Assembly: GCA_020627965.1 (NCBI GenBank)
Contig: JAHDFX010000002.1
Location: 1 to 64,000, forward strand
Source: Saprospiraceae bacterium
GTDB lineage: Bacteria; Bacteroidota; Bacteroidia; Chitinophagales; Saprospiraceae
Reading direction: 5' to 3'
DNA: 64,000 bases
In this document: piece by piece, positions 18,154 to 27,007 of the stretch
Numbering within the stretch: the first letter of the stretch is position 1
Layout: every line of letters begins with the position of its first letter
The notes under the pieces: model-generated
What the model was told of the DNA's origin: nothing
The model's database searches: none
What the model saw: only the letters and a program-made list of their open reading frames with translations
Program-made: the position numbers and the translations under genes

Positions 18154-18236
18154 CTACCGATATTTTGTCTTCCGATCCCTATCGGAAACGAGACTGCTTG
18201 TAAAGCCCTGTCCTGTTAGGGACTATATATTGGTAG
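18154..18236. repeat. Nested palindromic intergenic sequence
   Basis: Outer arms CTACCGATATTTTGTC and GACTATATATTGGTAG (13 of 16 complementary) enclose two smaller hairpins, CCGAT-CCCT-ATCGG at 18172-18185 and CCCT...AGGG at 18206-18221. GTACTTAA on both sides extends the symmetry. It resembles REP-type palindromes of Bacteroidota genomes; only one copy is in this window. Confidence 0.55.
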
Positions 18237-18355
18237 CAAAATATTGTAAACCTTGATTCGCGTGCTGTTAAGTACGCCATATGTTCTACGCATATTACGA
18301 AAATAGATTTTTGTCCTGTACATAGAACCTATGCTTAAAAACTTAAAGTAGGCGA

Positions 18356-18526
18356 TAGACTTGTTACCCTTTAATTAACACCCCTTTGAAAACATCTTTT
18401 TCCGCTATTTTTCCTCAAAAAATGAGTCCGTAGCGGGGCTATGCACTAATTTTTTGAGAAAAACTATCAAAAAAATCTGAATTTCAGAGCGGCACTTATT
18501 AAAGAGTAACAAGTCTAATATAAAAA
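18356..18526. repeat. MITE-like palindromic element, copy 1
   Basis: The 162-base core runs from TAGACTTGTTAC to GTAACAAGTCTA, followed by ATATAAAAA, which is also shared with copy 2 at 34487-34657. The copies differ at one base that I can see (CCCCTTTG against CCCCTCTG). The whole core is an imperfect palindrome centred near GTAGCGGGGCTATGC, and it carries inner arms CTCAAAAAAT/ATTTTTTGAG. TA at each outer edge could be target duplication. Its last base is the first base of the PLD-gene terminator stem. Confidence 0.85.
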
Positions 18527-18558
18527 GCCGCAAACATCCTTATTGTATGTTTGCGGCT
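18526..18558 (-). terminator. Terminator of the PLD-like gene
   Basis: Perfect 12-bp stem AGCCGCAAACAT/ATGTTTGCGGCT with a 9-base loop, followed on the minus strand by TTTTATATT. It lies 27 bases after the PLD stop. Its U-tract is the ATATAAAAA tail shared by the two palindromic-element copies. Confidence 0.85.
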
Positions 18559-18584
18559 CAAAAGCTTTTATGTAAAGCTGAATA

Positions 18585-20771
18585 TTATCTCACTACTTCG
18601 ATCTTATTCACTTTAGTCAGACCATCAATTGTAAAGGCTACAAAGTAGTATCCAACAGGCAATTGACTTACTTTCATGGTATGAATATATTGACCAGCGA
18701 TATCATCCAACTGGAAAGTATTTACCGGCTTACCATTGACATCAAACACCTCTACCTGAATGTCTTTTGTATTGTCTAATTTCAAGTCAAGATTGATATG
18801 ATCGGAAGCTGGATTTGGATATGTTGCCACACTGAAACCATCAATATTTGGAACTGTTTTAATGCCGACAAGACCATCCCAACGAGCTTCAAATTCTTGC
18901 CAGTATTGGTTAGCGACAGAAGCATCATGAATGATCAGTGTATTTTCATCATTGATTGTCTCTGCACTTACCGACCAGTTGTGAGAACCTGTCAGCACTA
19001 TAGGATCGGAAGAAGGATCATCGGCATCCACGATAACATATTTGTGGTGGATCGTACCAGGTGCAGGATGATCTCTTACATCTACTCCACTAGATAACAA
19101 ATAATCATACTCTGTTCCCTGGTCATTGATATTTTCGATAAATCCACGGACATCTGTATTATCAAAATGCTCAGCTACCAGCGCTGAACCTAAGTCATTA
19201 TAAGTAAAAGAAAGTACTGCAAAGTCGATCTTAGAATCAGCAGAACGGATGACATCTTCAATTCGGCAGGAAACAAAATCGGAAGGAGAAAAGTAATTTT
19301 CTACCATAACACCACCGATATTGAACAGGTGAGGTGTATTATCAGATTTATTGGCACCGGCAACGGCAGCAAAGATACCCGGGGCAGCTCCATCACTTCC
19401 CCACATTTCATTGAATTCCATGGTATAGGCTTTTGCCAAAGCTTGATCTTGAACAGCGATTGTATTATTAAAATCTGTATTGATATTATTATCTGTCCAA
19501 TTGGTAGACCCCGTGATCACCCATGAATTATCAACAGACTCAGCATCAATTACCAATGTTTTATTGTGCATAAGTCCGGTACCTCCCTGTACCCTGAAAA
19601 CCTCAAAAGGGATAGATATATTAGACAAAGCCGAATTAAATTCATCGCTGTCTGTAATGTAACGTACTGTAATGCCATTATTATGGGCATCAATAAGCGC
19701 CTGCGTCAGATCGGTACGATTATTATTATACACCATCACATCAATAGAAGTTTGTGCCGATGCGATCATGTCTTTATAGTATTGTAATAATTGTGGTCCG
19801 TACAAAACGGCAGCATCTGTACCTGAAGAAACAGAGTTATCAATGATATTATTGAAATAAGGCTGAATAACACCTGTAGAAGTAGAAGCCGTACTTACTA
19901 CTTTCACTTCTGATTCTACCATATCACCACCGATCATGGAGTAGGTCTGTACATAAACAAATGTAGCAGGATCAAAGCCTGTAAATGTATAAGAACCTTG
20001 CATGCTGTTGGTACCGGCAGGTAGATCTCCTAGTTCTAAAGCTGGTGTCAAACCATAACGAATACCGTGTGTAGCTAGGGCATTTGCTTCCCATGTCATG
20101 GTGAAACCATCTGTAGTAATATTAGATTGTTTTGGAGATTCTTCCATAAAAACAGAAGCAACATATTCTATATCCCCTAGCCCTCTTGGCAGTAACTGAG
20201 CTGCGGCATTATAAGCAGATGAAATACCCGTAAGATTGACTTCACCGTAAGGCGTGGCTGTACATAGTAGTGGGTGTCCTGAACGAACGTAGATGTAGCC
20301 TACTTCGCCGTTTGTTGTTTGTGTAAATTGGTGTATACCTACCGTAAATGGACGTCCTTGGTTTGTAAAAAGTACGTTGTTAATCTGAACTAACTCAGCG
20401 TCATAGTCCGGCCACATATCATTGGGAGAAGTCACCTGAGCTGCATAAGGAGTATTACCTGATGAGTTTATAGTAGCACTGCTTGTATTGACCACTTGAA
20501 TAGCTCCGCCAAAACTGCCTATTTCTCCGGTTATGGTAACATTGTCGCCCTGATTCCAATCGGTGCTAACTCCCGGATCATATACAGGAATACCAGCCGT
20601 TCCATCCTGAATGTATCGAATAATTCCCAAAGATGAACCGTTCATTACGGTACCCGTGATCGTAACAGTAGTGCCTTGTGCAAAGGTTCTTGCTTCAGCA
20701 ATATCAGCCTGTGCGAAGAGCATAGGAATTGAGCTGAGTAAGATAATAGTCGTAAGTAGAATATTTTTCAT
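18585..20771 (-). CDS. Secreted phospholipase-D-superfamily protein with T9SS sorting domain
   Basis: 728 residues with a signal peptide ending near SSIPMLFAQA. The N-terminal ~120 residues read as an OB-fold (GTTVTITGTVMNGS ... NVTITGEIGSFGGAIQV), like those in secreted nucleases. A fibronectin-III-like stretch follows (NITTDGFTMTWEANA). Then come two complete HKD sites: HNKTLVID and HHKYVIVD, each followed by TGSxNW. Two HKD motifs make a PLD-type phosphodiesterase, acting on phospholipid or nucleic acid. The C-terminus (ATYPNPASDHINLDL ... KIEVVR) is a T9SS type A domain. The gene starts 41 bases after the TonB receptor stop and is probably co-transcribed. The OB-fold makes a nuclease the likelier activity. 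Confidence 0.88.
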   Translation of the reverse strand: MKNILLTTIILLSSIPMLFAQADIAEARTFAQGTTVTITGTVMNGSSLGIIRYIQDGTAGIPVYDPGVSTDWNQGDNVTITGEIGSFGGAIQVVNTSSATINSSGNTPYAAQVTSPNDMWPDYDAELVQINNVLFTNQGRPFTVGIHQFTQTTNGEVGYIYVRSGHPLLCTATPYGEVNLTGISSAYNAAAQLLPRGLGDIEYVASVFMEESPKQSNITTDGFTMTWEANALATHGIRYGLTPALELGDLPAGTNSMQGSYTFTGFDPATFVYVQTYSMIGGDMVESEVKVVSTASTSTGVIQPYFNNIIDNSVSSGTDAAVLYGPQLLQYYKDMIASAQTSIDVMVYNNNRTDLTQALIDAHNNGITVRYITDSDEFNSALSNISIPFEVFRVQGGTGLMHNKTLVIDAESVDNSWVITGSTNWTDNNINTDFNNTIAVQDQALAKAYTMEFNEMWGSDGAAPGIFAAVAGANKSDNTPHLFNIGGVMVENYFSPSDFVSCRIEDVIRSADSKIDFAVLSFTYNDLGSALVAEHFDNTDVRGFIENINDQGTEYDYLLSSGVDVRDHPAPGTIHHKYVIVDADDPSSDPIVLTGSHNWSVSAETINDENTLIIHDASVANQYWQEFEARWDGLVGIKTVPNIDGFSVATYPNPASDHINLDLKLDNTKDIQVEVFDVNGKPVNTFQLDDIAGQYIHTMKVSQLPVGYYFVAFTIDGLTKVNKIEVVR

Positions 20772-20812
20772 GTTCTTATTTTTGTTGTTTAGTAAGTTAA
20801 TTAACTCAATAA

Positions 20813-23632
20813 TTAAAAAGTAAGTTGAAAAGATGTATTAAAGCGTCTGCCCTGTCCGAGGAATACAGAAGCAGACTTAGCATCAAAATCACTATAAGCT
20901 GGTGACAGAAAATCATCATTATTAGTCGCATCACCGATATATTTAGTGTCCAACAGATTCAGCACATTAAAGCGTAGCCCCATTCTGATGTCATTTACTT
21001 TAAAATTATAACCTGTGTGAAGATCTGTCAGGAAGTAAGTTGGCATTTTCCAGGACTCTCTTCCTCCATTGGAACCCTGTAAGTCTTCTGGGTTGAAATT
21101 GGCAAAATTCTTAGCAAAATAAGTTCCTTTCAACTTGAAGTAAAGCCCCTTAATCGGTTCATAACGAACAAGTCCACCCAATTGAGTTTGAGCAGCATCA
21201 CCTACATGAACACCTTTGGCATCGAAGGCATACACTTCGCCATTGGGCAAAATAGTTTCTGCACTTGAATTCCATATCCAGTCGCCGAATGAAGCCAGTC
21301 CTTCTACCTTTAATTGCTTATTCGCTTCATAGGCAAAGTCAATTTCTACGCCCATATGGCGGGCTGAAATACCATTGATATTCACCGTAAAACGTTCGGA
21401 TTCCGGATCACTAGGGTCACTCAATACTGTAGGTAAACGATCAACAGGCTTATTATTCCAATTGGTAAAATAGGTATTTACATTGGCTGCAAACTTCTTA
21501 CTTTTAAAATTATAACCGGCTTCAAAGGCTAGTACTTTCTCATTCTCGGCATTTTGTACAACATAATACTTGCCCAGAGAAGCGTTCAAGCCAGTAACTG
21601 TATTGATTAAGTCCTGACCATAATTATCATCAATGACATTACTAAAACGAGGCGCACGAGATAAGAATCCGGTATTTACAAATACACGATGTGAGGAATT
21701 GATATTATAGCCCAGTCCCGTTTTAAAAGTAAAACTTGGTTTCCATATCCAGTCAATTACCTGATTTTGTGCGGAGGTAGAGTCTACTGCCAAACCTTGT
21801 GCAATAGCATATTCTACATCATTCGGATCAGGACGGTCAACGGTATACAATGTTCCGTTATACTCAGCAGGATCAGCATAAGAAATGTAAAATTCCTCAT
21901 CATCAATAGCCAGATATTTGTTGAACATATAGTCTTGTAATTTGTAACCTGTTTCTGCAAAAGACAGATTAACAAAGGCAGAAAGGCGGTCTTTTTTATA
22001 TTCCAATAAGCCAAATAAACCAGCCCAGCCAACATAGCCATCATTGTGATAGAAATACTTATCGCCTTCTACCAATTTGGATGCTCCCTGGTCAATTCTG
22101 GCATTTCGTACGCTACGGAAGTAATCGCCGCCCAACAAATCATGTACTTCACGATAATGTTCTCCTTTGTAATACCTTAGATCCAGTCCACCTGAAAATT
22201 CTAATCTTTCTCCTATAGATTGACGGAAAGTAGATAAAGCACCTACCCAGAAATGGTTATTGACGCTAGAGCGTAATATACCAGAAGATATTTTTTCATA
22301 GTTGGTAAAAATACTTTGAGTAGAGTTACCATCATAGGCAATTTGTAAGCCTTCTCCATCGTATTCACCTGGTATATCAACGGTGCCTGTTCCTCCTCCG
22401 TTTCCGATAGAGACGTAAACTACATTAGACAAAGAAGTACGTTCTCCCGGAGACCAGAAATGACGAAGGCTAAACTGTGGTTTGTGGTAATAATTTTTTC
22501 TGACATTCAATTGTTCTATCCCTGGGCGAAGTGTATCGCCATCAGTTGCGACCCAACGTTCCAATTCGCCATAATGTTGGTTCCATCTGCGCCCAAAACC
22601 GCCACCTGTTTCTGCAATAGAATCTGGCACGCCTACTTGTTTAGCATACTCAATATCAAAATCTTGAATACGGGAACGGAAGGTACGTTGTCCATGTTCT
22701 TGTGGTGCTCCAAAACCAGATACACTAAAAAGATGATTACCGATTTCTTTATCCAGACGCAGGTAATAGAAATAGCCTTTGGTATATGTGCCGTCTACCC
22801 AGCCATTCCCTTGTTTATAAGAGCCTGCCAATGAAACACCCCAGCCATTTTCCAGTCGACCAGTAGTCAGCCCAAGTGTAGAGCGCAAATAACCATCATT
22901 CCCGACTTCCTGTCTGAAACGCAGGCTACGCTTGGAGTTTATGCCTTTTGTCAGGATATTAATTGTACCACCAACAGAGGGCAAAGCCAACTTAGAGGCT
23001 CCCAGTCCGCGCTGTACCTGCATCGTTTTAGTGACCAGATCTAGTCCAAACCAATTAGACCAGTACACCCATCCATTTTCCATGTCATTGACAGGAATAC
23101 CATCTAGCATAACAGCCACATTTCGTTGGTTAAAACCACGTATAGTTACTCTGGCATCACCATCTCCTCCTCCCGACTGGGTGGCATAAGCCCCCGGAGT
23201 AGAGTTGAGTATCATAACGACTTCCTGTGCAGCCAGTTCTTCTTCTAATTTTATGGTCGGTACATTTGTAAAAGCTACTGGTGTTTCTCTTTCGATAGCA
23301 ATATCCGCAGTAACAACAACCTCTGTCAATACTTCAGAAGATTCGCCCATTCTGATGTCTTTTCTGACGGCTGTATTTTCTATGGTAATCGTTTCTTTCT
23401 GGTCTTCAAAACCAACATAAGAATAGACTACTTCATAAGTGCCGCTTGCTAATTCAAATGCGTATTCTCCATTAAAATCTGTAACGGCTCCTTTATCACC
23501 TGCCATAACCGTAACACCGATCAGCGGTTCCATTAGATCACCATCAGTAACTTTTCCGCTAAGGGTGTAAGTCTGGGCAAATAAAGAAAAAGATGAGATG
23601 AAGAATATTAGAGTAATTATATGCTTGAGCAT
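20813..23632 (-). CDS. TonB-dependent outer-membrane receptor with carboxypeptidase-like N-terminal domain
   Basis: 939 residues. After the signal peptide (FISSFSLFAQ) comes a CarboxypepD_reg-like domain (LSGKVTDGDLMEPLIGVTVM), then the plug (ARVTIRGFNQRNVAVMLDGIPVNDMENG) and a long beta-barrel ending in an aromatic residue (FNTSFQLTF). It imports a ligand energised by TonB. There is no SusD gene beside it, so it is not a classical SusCD pair. The neighbours on both sides are surface proteins with PLD and lamin-tail domains, so imported oligonucleotides, phosphate compounds or metals are plausible; the ligand cannot be read from sequence. Confidence 0.9.
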   Translation of the reverse strand: MLKHIITLIFFISSFSLFAQTYTLSGKVTDGDLMEPLIGVTVMAGDKGAVTDFNGEYAFELASGTYEVVYSYVGFEDQKETITIENTAVRKDIRMGESSEVLTEVVVTADIAIERETPVAFTNVPTIKLEEELAAQEVVMILNSTPGAYATQSGGGDGDARVTIRGFNQRNVAVMLDGIPVNDMENGWVYWSNWFGLDLVTKTMQVQRGLGASKLALPSVGGTINILTKGINSKRSLRFRQEVGNDGYLRSTLGLTTGRLENGWGVSLAGSYKQGNGWVDGTYTKGYFYYLRLDKEIGNHLFSVSGFGAPQEHGQRTFRSRIQDFDIEYAKQVGVPDSIAETGGGFGRRWNQHYGELERWVATDGDTLRPGIEQLNVRKNYYHKPQFSLRHFWSPGERTSLSNVVYVSIGNGGGTGTVDIPGEYDGEGLQIAYDGNSTQSIFTNYEKISSGILRSSVNNHFWVGALSTFRQSIGERLEFSGGLDLRYYKGEHYREVHDLLGGDYFRSVRNARIDQGASKLVEGDKYFYHNDGYVGWAGLFGLLEYKKDRLSAFVNLSFAETGYKLQDYMFNKYLAIDDEEFYISYADPAEYNGTLYTVDRPDPNDVEYAIAQGLAVDSTSAQNQVIDWIWKPSFTFKTGLGYNINSSHRVFVNTGFLSRAPRFSNVIDDNYGQDLINTVTGLNASLGKYYVVQNAENEKVLAFEAGYNFKSKKFAANVNTYFTNWNNKPVDRLPTVLSDPSDPESERFTVNINGISARHMGVEIDFAYEANKQLKVEGLASFGDWIWNSSAETILPNGEVYAFDAKGVHVGDAAQTQLGGLVRYEPIKGLYFKLKGTYFAKNFANFNPEDLQGSNGGRESWKMPTYFLTDLHTGYNFKVNDIRMGLRFNVLNLLDTKYIGDATNNDDFLSPAYSDFDAKSASVFLGQGRRFNTSFQLTF

Positions 23633-23716
23633 GGAGAGATTTCTTTATAGTCATCAGTCATCAGACCTAAGTCATCAGACAAAATTATTCAAGTGAATGG
23701 TTAAACGCTATCGGAA

Positions 23717-23759
23717 AACAGATTGTCCATGGTCGGCTATCGACTATGGACAATCTGTT
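23717..23759. terminator. Strong hairpin between lamin-tail and TonB-receptor genes
   Basis: A 19-bp stem with one mismatch (AACAGATTGTCCATGGTCG and its complement) and a 5-base loop, lying directly after the lamin-tail stop. On the minus strand the stem is followed by TTTTCC, a weak U-tract. GTCATCAG is repeated several times just beyond, at 23649-23680. Confidence 0.6.
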
Positions 23760-23769
23760 ATCACATAAT

Positions 23770-24885
23770 TTACTGGATAATCAGCTTTCTGATCGTGCGT
23801 TTATTATCATCAAAATGAACATTGACGATATACATACCGGCTTCCAGATGATTTGTATTCAATCGTACTTCATTATTTTGACCAGAGAAGATTTCATTGT
23901 ACATTCTTCTTCCCATCATGTCAAATAGTTCTACTTGCTGGATAGCTTCCATAGCATTAACCAATACCCAATCTTCAGCAGGATTTGGCAGAATAGCTAC
24001 AGATACTTCGTTAAGTACTTCATTTACACCAACAAAATTTGGATCACAATCGCAACCATGCGAACCCAGATTTGAGAAGTCATTATTACAATAGTAATCC
24101 CATTCAGAATAGGCTAATGTATCTTGCACCCCTGTAATAGCAGCCACAATACCTGTTCCTCCCTGTGTAGTAGAATTACGAACGATGGTAATATCACGAG
24201 TCACCCACTTATTATTGTTATCAACCCAAGCTGGTTGACCAATGGTATTCTGGGGGTCTTCACCGATAACACCAATAACATCAAGGATATTACTACCGTC
24301 ATTGGCAACTGTTGATCCTGAGATTAAAAATACAGCATCATTTCCATTATAGCTCATGTGGCTATTGGCATTATAATCCGGGCAGGCAAAAGTATCGGCT
24401 TTGCCTTGCAGATCATATAAAGCATCATAAGTTGTGCTGTAATCAAATGAATTATCTGAATTATCATCGACATATTGTACAAAAAGGCGTGGCTCGCCCG
24501 TACAAAAATCGATGAGAGGGTCGCCAGTCAATGAATCTATAGCTGTCTCGAATATATTATAACCATTCCATACGGGCAGGTCGAAACCAGTTCCATTTTC
24601 TGTTCTTCTATCCAATACGATCACATATGCATCGTAAGGAGCGAGCATTACATTTGGTAAGACCACCGGATCTCCGTTTGTATTGGCGGTAGTTGTAGAA
24701 CCATTACTAAAACGTCCGATAGCATAACCACTTAAATTGATGGCAGAGCTGGTCGGATTGTAAATTTCCAGGGCTTTGTTGTTATTAGAGCCTTCTATAT
24801 ATTCAGAGATAAACAAATCGCTACATTGTGCGAATAAACCTCCGGTAATAAATAGTGTGCAAATTGCGAGTAAAACTTTTTTCAT
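23770..24885 (-). CDS. Secreted lamin-tail-domain protein with T9SS sorting domain
   Basis: 371 residues with a signal peptide ending LFITGGLFAQ. The lamin-tail domain follows at once: LFISEYIEGSNNNKALEIYN, INLSGYAIGRFSNG. The C-terminal ~75 residues (VAILPNPAEDWVLVNA ... MYIVNVHFDDNKRTIRKLIIQ) form a T9SS type A domain. In bacteria, lamin-tail domains commonly accompany secreted nucleases and phosphatases, but no nuclease motif is visible in the middle ~200 residues, so it is probably a binding protein. It lies upstream of the TonB receptor and the PLD-like gene, separated from the receptor by a strong hairpin. Confidence 0.85.
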   Translation of the reverse strand: MKKVLLAICTLFITGGLFAQCSDLFISEYIEGSNNNKALEIYNPTSSAINLSGYAIGRFSNGSTTTANTNGDPVVLPNVMLAPYDAYVIVLDRRTENGTGFDLPVWNGYNIFETAIDSLTGDPLIDFCTGEPRLFVQYVDDNSDNSFDYSTTYDALYDLQGKADTFACPDYNANSHMSYNGNDAVFLISGSTVANDGSNILDVIGVIGEDPQNTIGQPAWVDNNNKWVTRDITIVRNSTTQGGTGIVAAITGVQDTLAYSEWDYYCNNDFSNLGSHGCDCDPNFVGVNEVLNEVSVAILPNPAEDWVLVNAMEAIQQVELFDMMGRRMYNEIFSGQNNEVRLNTNHLEAGMYIVNVHFDDNKRTIRKLIIQ

Positions 24886-24929
24886 ATTGATAATTGATCT
24901 AAAATTGATGAATTGATTTTTTTAGCGCT

Positions 24930-24937
24930 CAAAATTA
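24930..24937 (-). promoter_or_regulatory. -7 box of the lamin-tail gene
   Basis: Minus-strand TAATTTTG matches TAnnTTTG exactly, about 45 bases upstream of the start. The -33 element is not clear. Confidence 0.4.
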
Positions 24938-25220
24938 CGATAAAAGCGGCAAAGTATCGTTCTGGTATTTTAATTTTATATTAAATTGTTGTTTGGTTTA
25001 CAAAACTCCATGATTATTAGAAATATTAACCCATTAATTAAACTATTTTTCATTTTTTTTGTCACTTTTTTTTTAACAAAGCAAAAAAACGCTTCCTATT
25101 CACAAACAAATAACTATCAATTGATTAGAAACTTAATGTACAAAAAACACTAAGCATTAAATTCTCCCTTTACTCTATTTCCTTCCTGTTTCAAAATGAA
25201 TAATCATTCCTCATTTTATA

Positions 25221-25228
25221 TATCTTTG
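25221..25228 (+). promoter_or_regulatory. -7 box of pckA
   Basis: TATCTTTG matches the Bacteroidota TAnnTTTG consensus exactly. It would give a leader of about 75 bases containing the CGTCT/AGACG hairpin. Confidence 0.55.
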
Positions 25229-25311
25229 CGCTTTATTTTTCGTCTCAAAAGACGTTAGGCTTACTAAAAAATTACATTCCCAGTTATTACAGTCGTTAAA
25301 ATCTATTAATT

Positions 25312-26928
25312 ATGATGGAAGTAGGGACAAAAAACCCAAATGCAGATTTGGGTAAATTAGGTTTGAAAAACATTAAGGCAGCCCACTGGAATCTCAGTCC
25401 TGCCGAACTAACCAAAAAAACAGTAGACGCCGGAGAAGGCTCCATAGCAAATTCAGGCGCCCTGACCATAAAGACCGGAGAATTTACTGGTCGCTCTCCT
25501 AAAGACCGCTTTATTGTAAAGGACAGCAAAACAGCCAATACTGTGGACTGGAATGCTATTAATATGCCTTTTGATGCTGATAAATTTGATGCATTGTACA
25601 ATAAAGTAACTGCTTATTTTGAAAATAAGGAAGTCTTTGTTCATGATGCTTATGCATGTGCGGACAACAATTATCGTCTTAATCTCCGTTTGGTTGCTGA
25701 GAAGCCCTGGAGTGCGATGTTTGCTAACAACATGTTTTTGCGACTTCGGAAAGAGGAAATTCTTAAAGCTGAACCTGAATGGACGATTTTATGTGCACCA
25801 GGATTCATGGCAGATCCAGTAGTAGACGGTACTCGTCAGCATAATTTTGCGATCATTAATTTTACGCATAAGAAGATTATTATTGGCGGAACTGGTTATA
25901 CTGGTGAGATTAAAAAAGGTATTTTTTCTGTATTGAATTATGTACTTCCTGTTGAACGTGATGTATTGTCTATGCATTGTTCCGCTAATCAGGGTCCTAA
26001 AGGAGATACAGCAGTTTTCTTTGGTTTGTCGGGTACAGGAAAAACAACGCTTTCCGCCGATGAGCATCGCAATTTGATTGGTGATGATGAGCACGGCTGG
26101 TCAAAAGAAGGTGTTTTCAACTTTGAAGGTGGCTGTTATGCCAAATGTATTGATCTCTCGGAAGAGAAAGAGCCACAAATTTATAAAGCAATCAAGCCTG
26201 GTGCTATTCTTGAAAATATTGTTTTCAAAACAGGTAGCAACGAGCCTGATTTTGAGGACGATAGTATTACTCAAAACACTCGGGTTTCTTACCCTATTCA
26301 CCATATCAGCAATGCAATGGAGCCGTCGAAAGGTGGTCATCCGAAGAATATTTTCTTTCTGACTTGCGATGCTTTTGGTGTGTTGCCTCCTATTTCCAAA
26401 TTAACTATTGGTCAGGCAATGTATCACTTCGTTTCGGGCTATACGGCTAAGGTAGCTGGTACTGAAGCTGGTATTACTGAACCTGTTACAGCTTTCTCGG
26501 CTTGTTTTGGCGCTCCATTTCTCCCCTTACATCCAACAGCTTATGCAGAAATGCTGGGTAAGAAAATGCGTGCAGATGAAAGTATAAATGCCTGGCTGGT
26601 GAATACTGGTTGGACTGGTGGTGCCTATGGCGTGGGTTCTCGTATGAAATTGCGTTATACTCGTGCAATGGTTACCTCAGCTTTGAATGGAGAGTTGAAT
26701 GATGTCATGTATGAGCAACATCCAATCTTTGGTCTGCATATGCCAGCAACTTGCCCAAATGTACCCGATGAGGTATTGAATCCAAGAAATACCTGGACTG
26801 ATAAGAATGCTTATGATGCGAAAGCCAATAAACTTGCTCAATCGTTTATTGACAACTTCAGTCAGTTTGCTGATAAAGCAAATGAAGAGACTATGGCGGC
26901 TGCGCCGAAGGTGGCTGTTTCTTTATAG
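25312..26928 (+). CDS. pckA: Phosphoenolpyruvate carboxykinase (ATP)
   Basis: 538 residues, the usual length. The kinase loop GLSGTGKTTLSAD (near residue 243) and the preceding VLSMHCSANQG are those of ATP-dependent PEPCK; LIGDDEHGWSKEGVFNFEGGCYAK holds the metal-binding acid residues, and TGEFTGRSPKDRFIV is the substrate-side signature. It turns oxaloacetate and ATP into phosphoenolpyruvate and CO2, the first committed step of gluconeogenesis, in the cytoplasm. Two adjacent ATGs open the frame. It is monocistronic, with its own promoter and a very strong terminator. Confidence 0.97.
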   Translation: MMEVGTKNPNADLGKLGLKNIKAAHWNLSPAELTKKTVDAGEGSIANSGALTIKTGEFTGRSPKDRFIVKDSKTANTVDWNAINMPFDADKFDALYNKVTAYFENKEVFVHDAYACADNNYRLNLRLVAEKPWSAMFANNMFLRLRKEEILKAEPEWTILCAPGFMADPVVDGTRQHNFAIINFTHKKIIIGGTGYTGEIKKGIFSVLNYVLPVERDVLSMHCSANQGPKGDTAVFFGLSGTGKTTLSADEHRNLIGDDEHGWSKEGVFNFEGGCYAKCIDLSEEKEPQIYKAIKPGAILENIVFKTGSNEPDFEDDSITQNTRVSYPIHHISNAMEPSKGGHPKNIFFLTCDAFGVLPPISKLTIGQAMYHFVSGYTAKVAGTEAGITEPVTAFSACFGAPFLPLHPTAYAEMLGKKMRADESINAWLVNTGWTGGAYGVGSRMKLRYTRAMVTSALNGELNDVMYEQHPIFGLHMPATCPNVPDEVLNPRNTWTDKNAYDAKANKLAQSFIDNFSQFADKANEETMAAAPKVAVSL

Positions 26929-26939
26929 AAGAGTTTTTG

Positions 26940-26993
26940 AACATGGGACATCCCGAATTTTTGAACATTCAAAAATTCGGGATGTCCCATGTT
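26940..26993. terminator. Bidirectional terminator between pckA and the receiver-kinase gene
   Basis: A perfect 26-bp stem (AACATGGGACATCCCGAATTTTTGAA and its complement) with a 2-base loop, followed by TTTCTTT on the plus strand and by AAAAACTC complements on the other. It separates two converging genes. The inner stem CATCCCGAATTTTT recurs in other terminators of this window. Confidence 0.88.
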
Positions 26994-27007
26994 TTTCTTT
27001 GCTTTTA

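Larger units (their letters stand above)
24886..25311. other. Divergent promoter region for lamin-tail gene and pckA
   Basis: About 425 A/T-rich bases without a gene. It holds one -7 box on each strand (annotated separately) and a short perfect hairpin CGTCT-CAAA-AGACG at 25241-25254 in what would be the pckA leader. No further repeat was seen. Confidence 0.5.

Noticed and set aside
22460-22834. 124-codon ORF opposite the TonB receptor
   Set aside because: Antisense to the conserved receptor barrel, with no motif.
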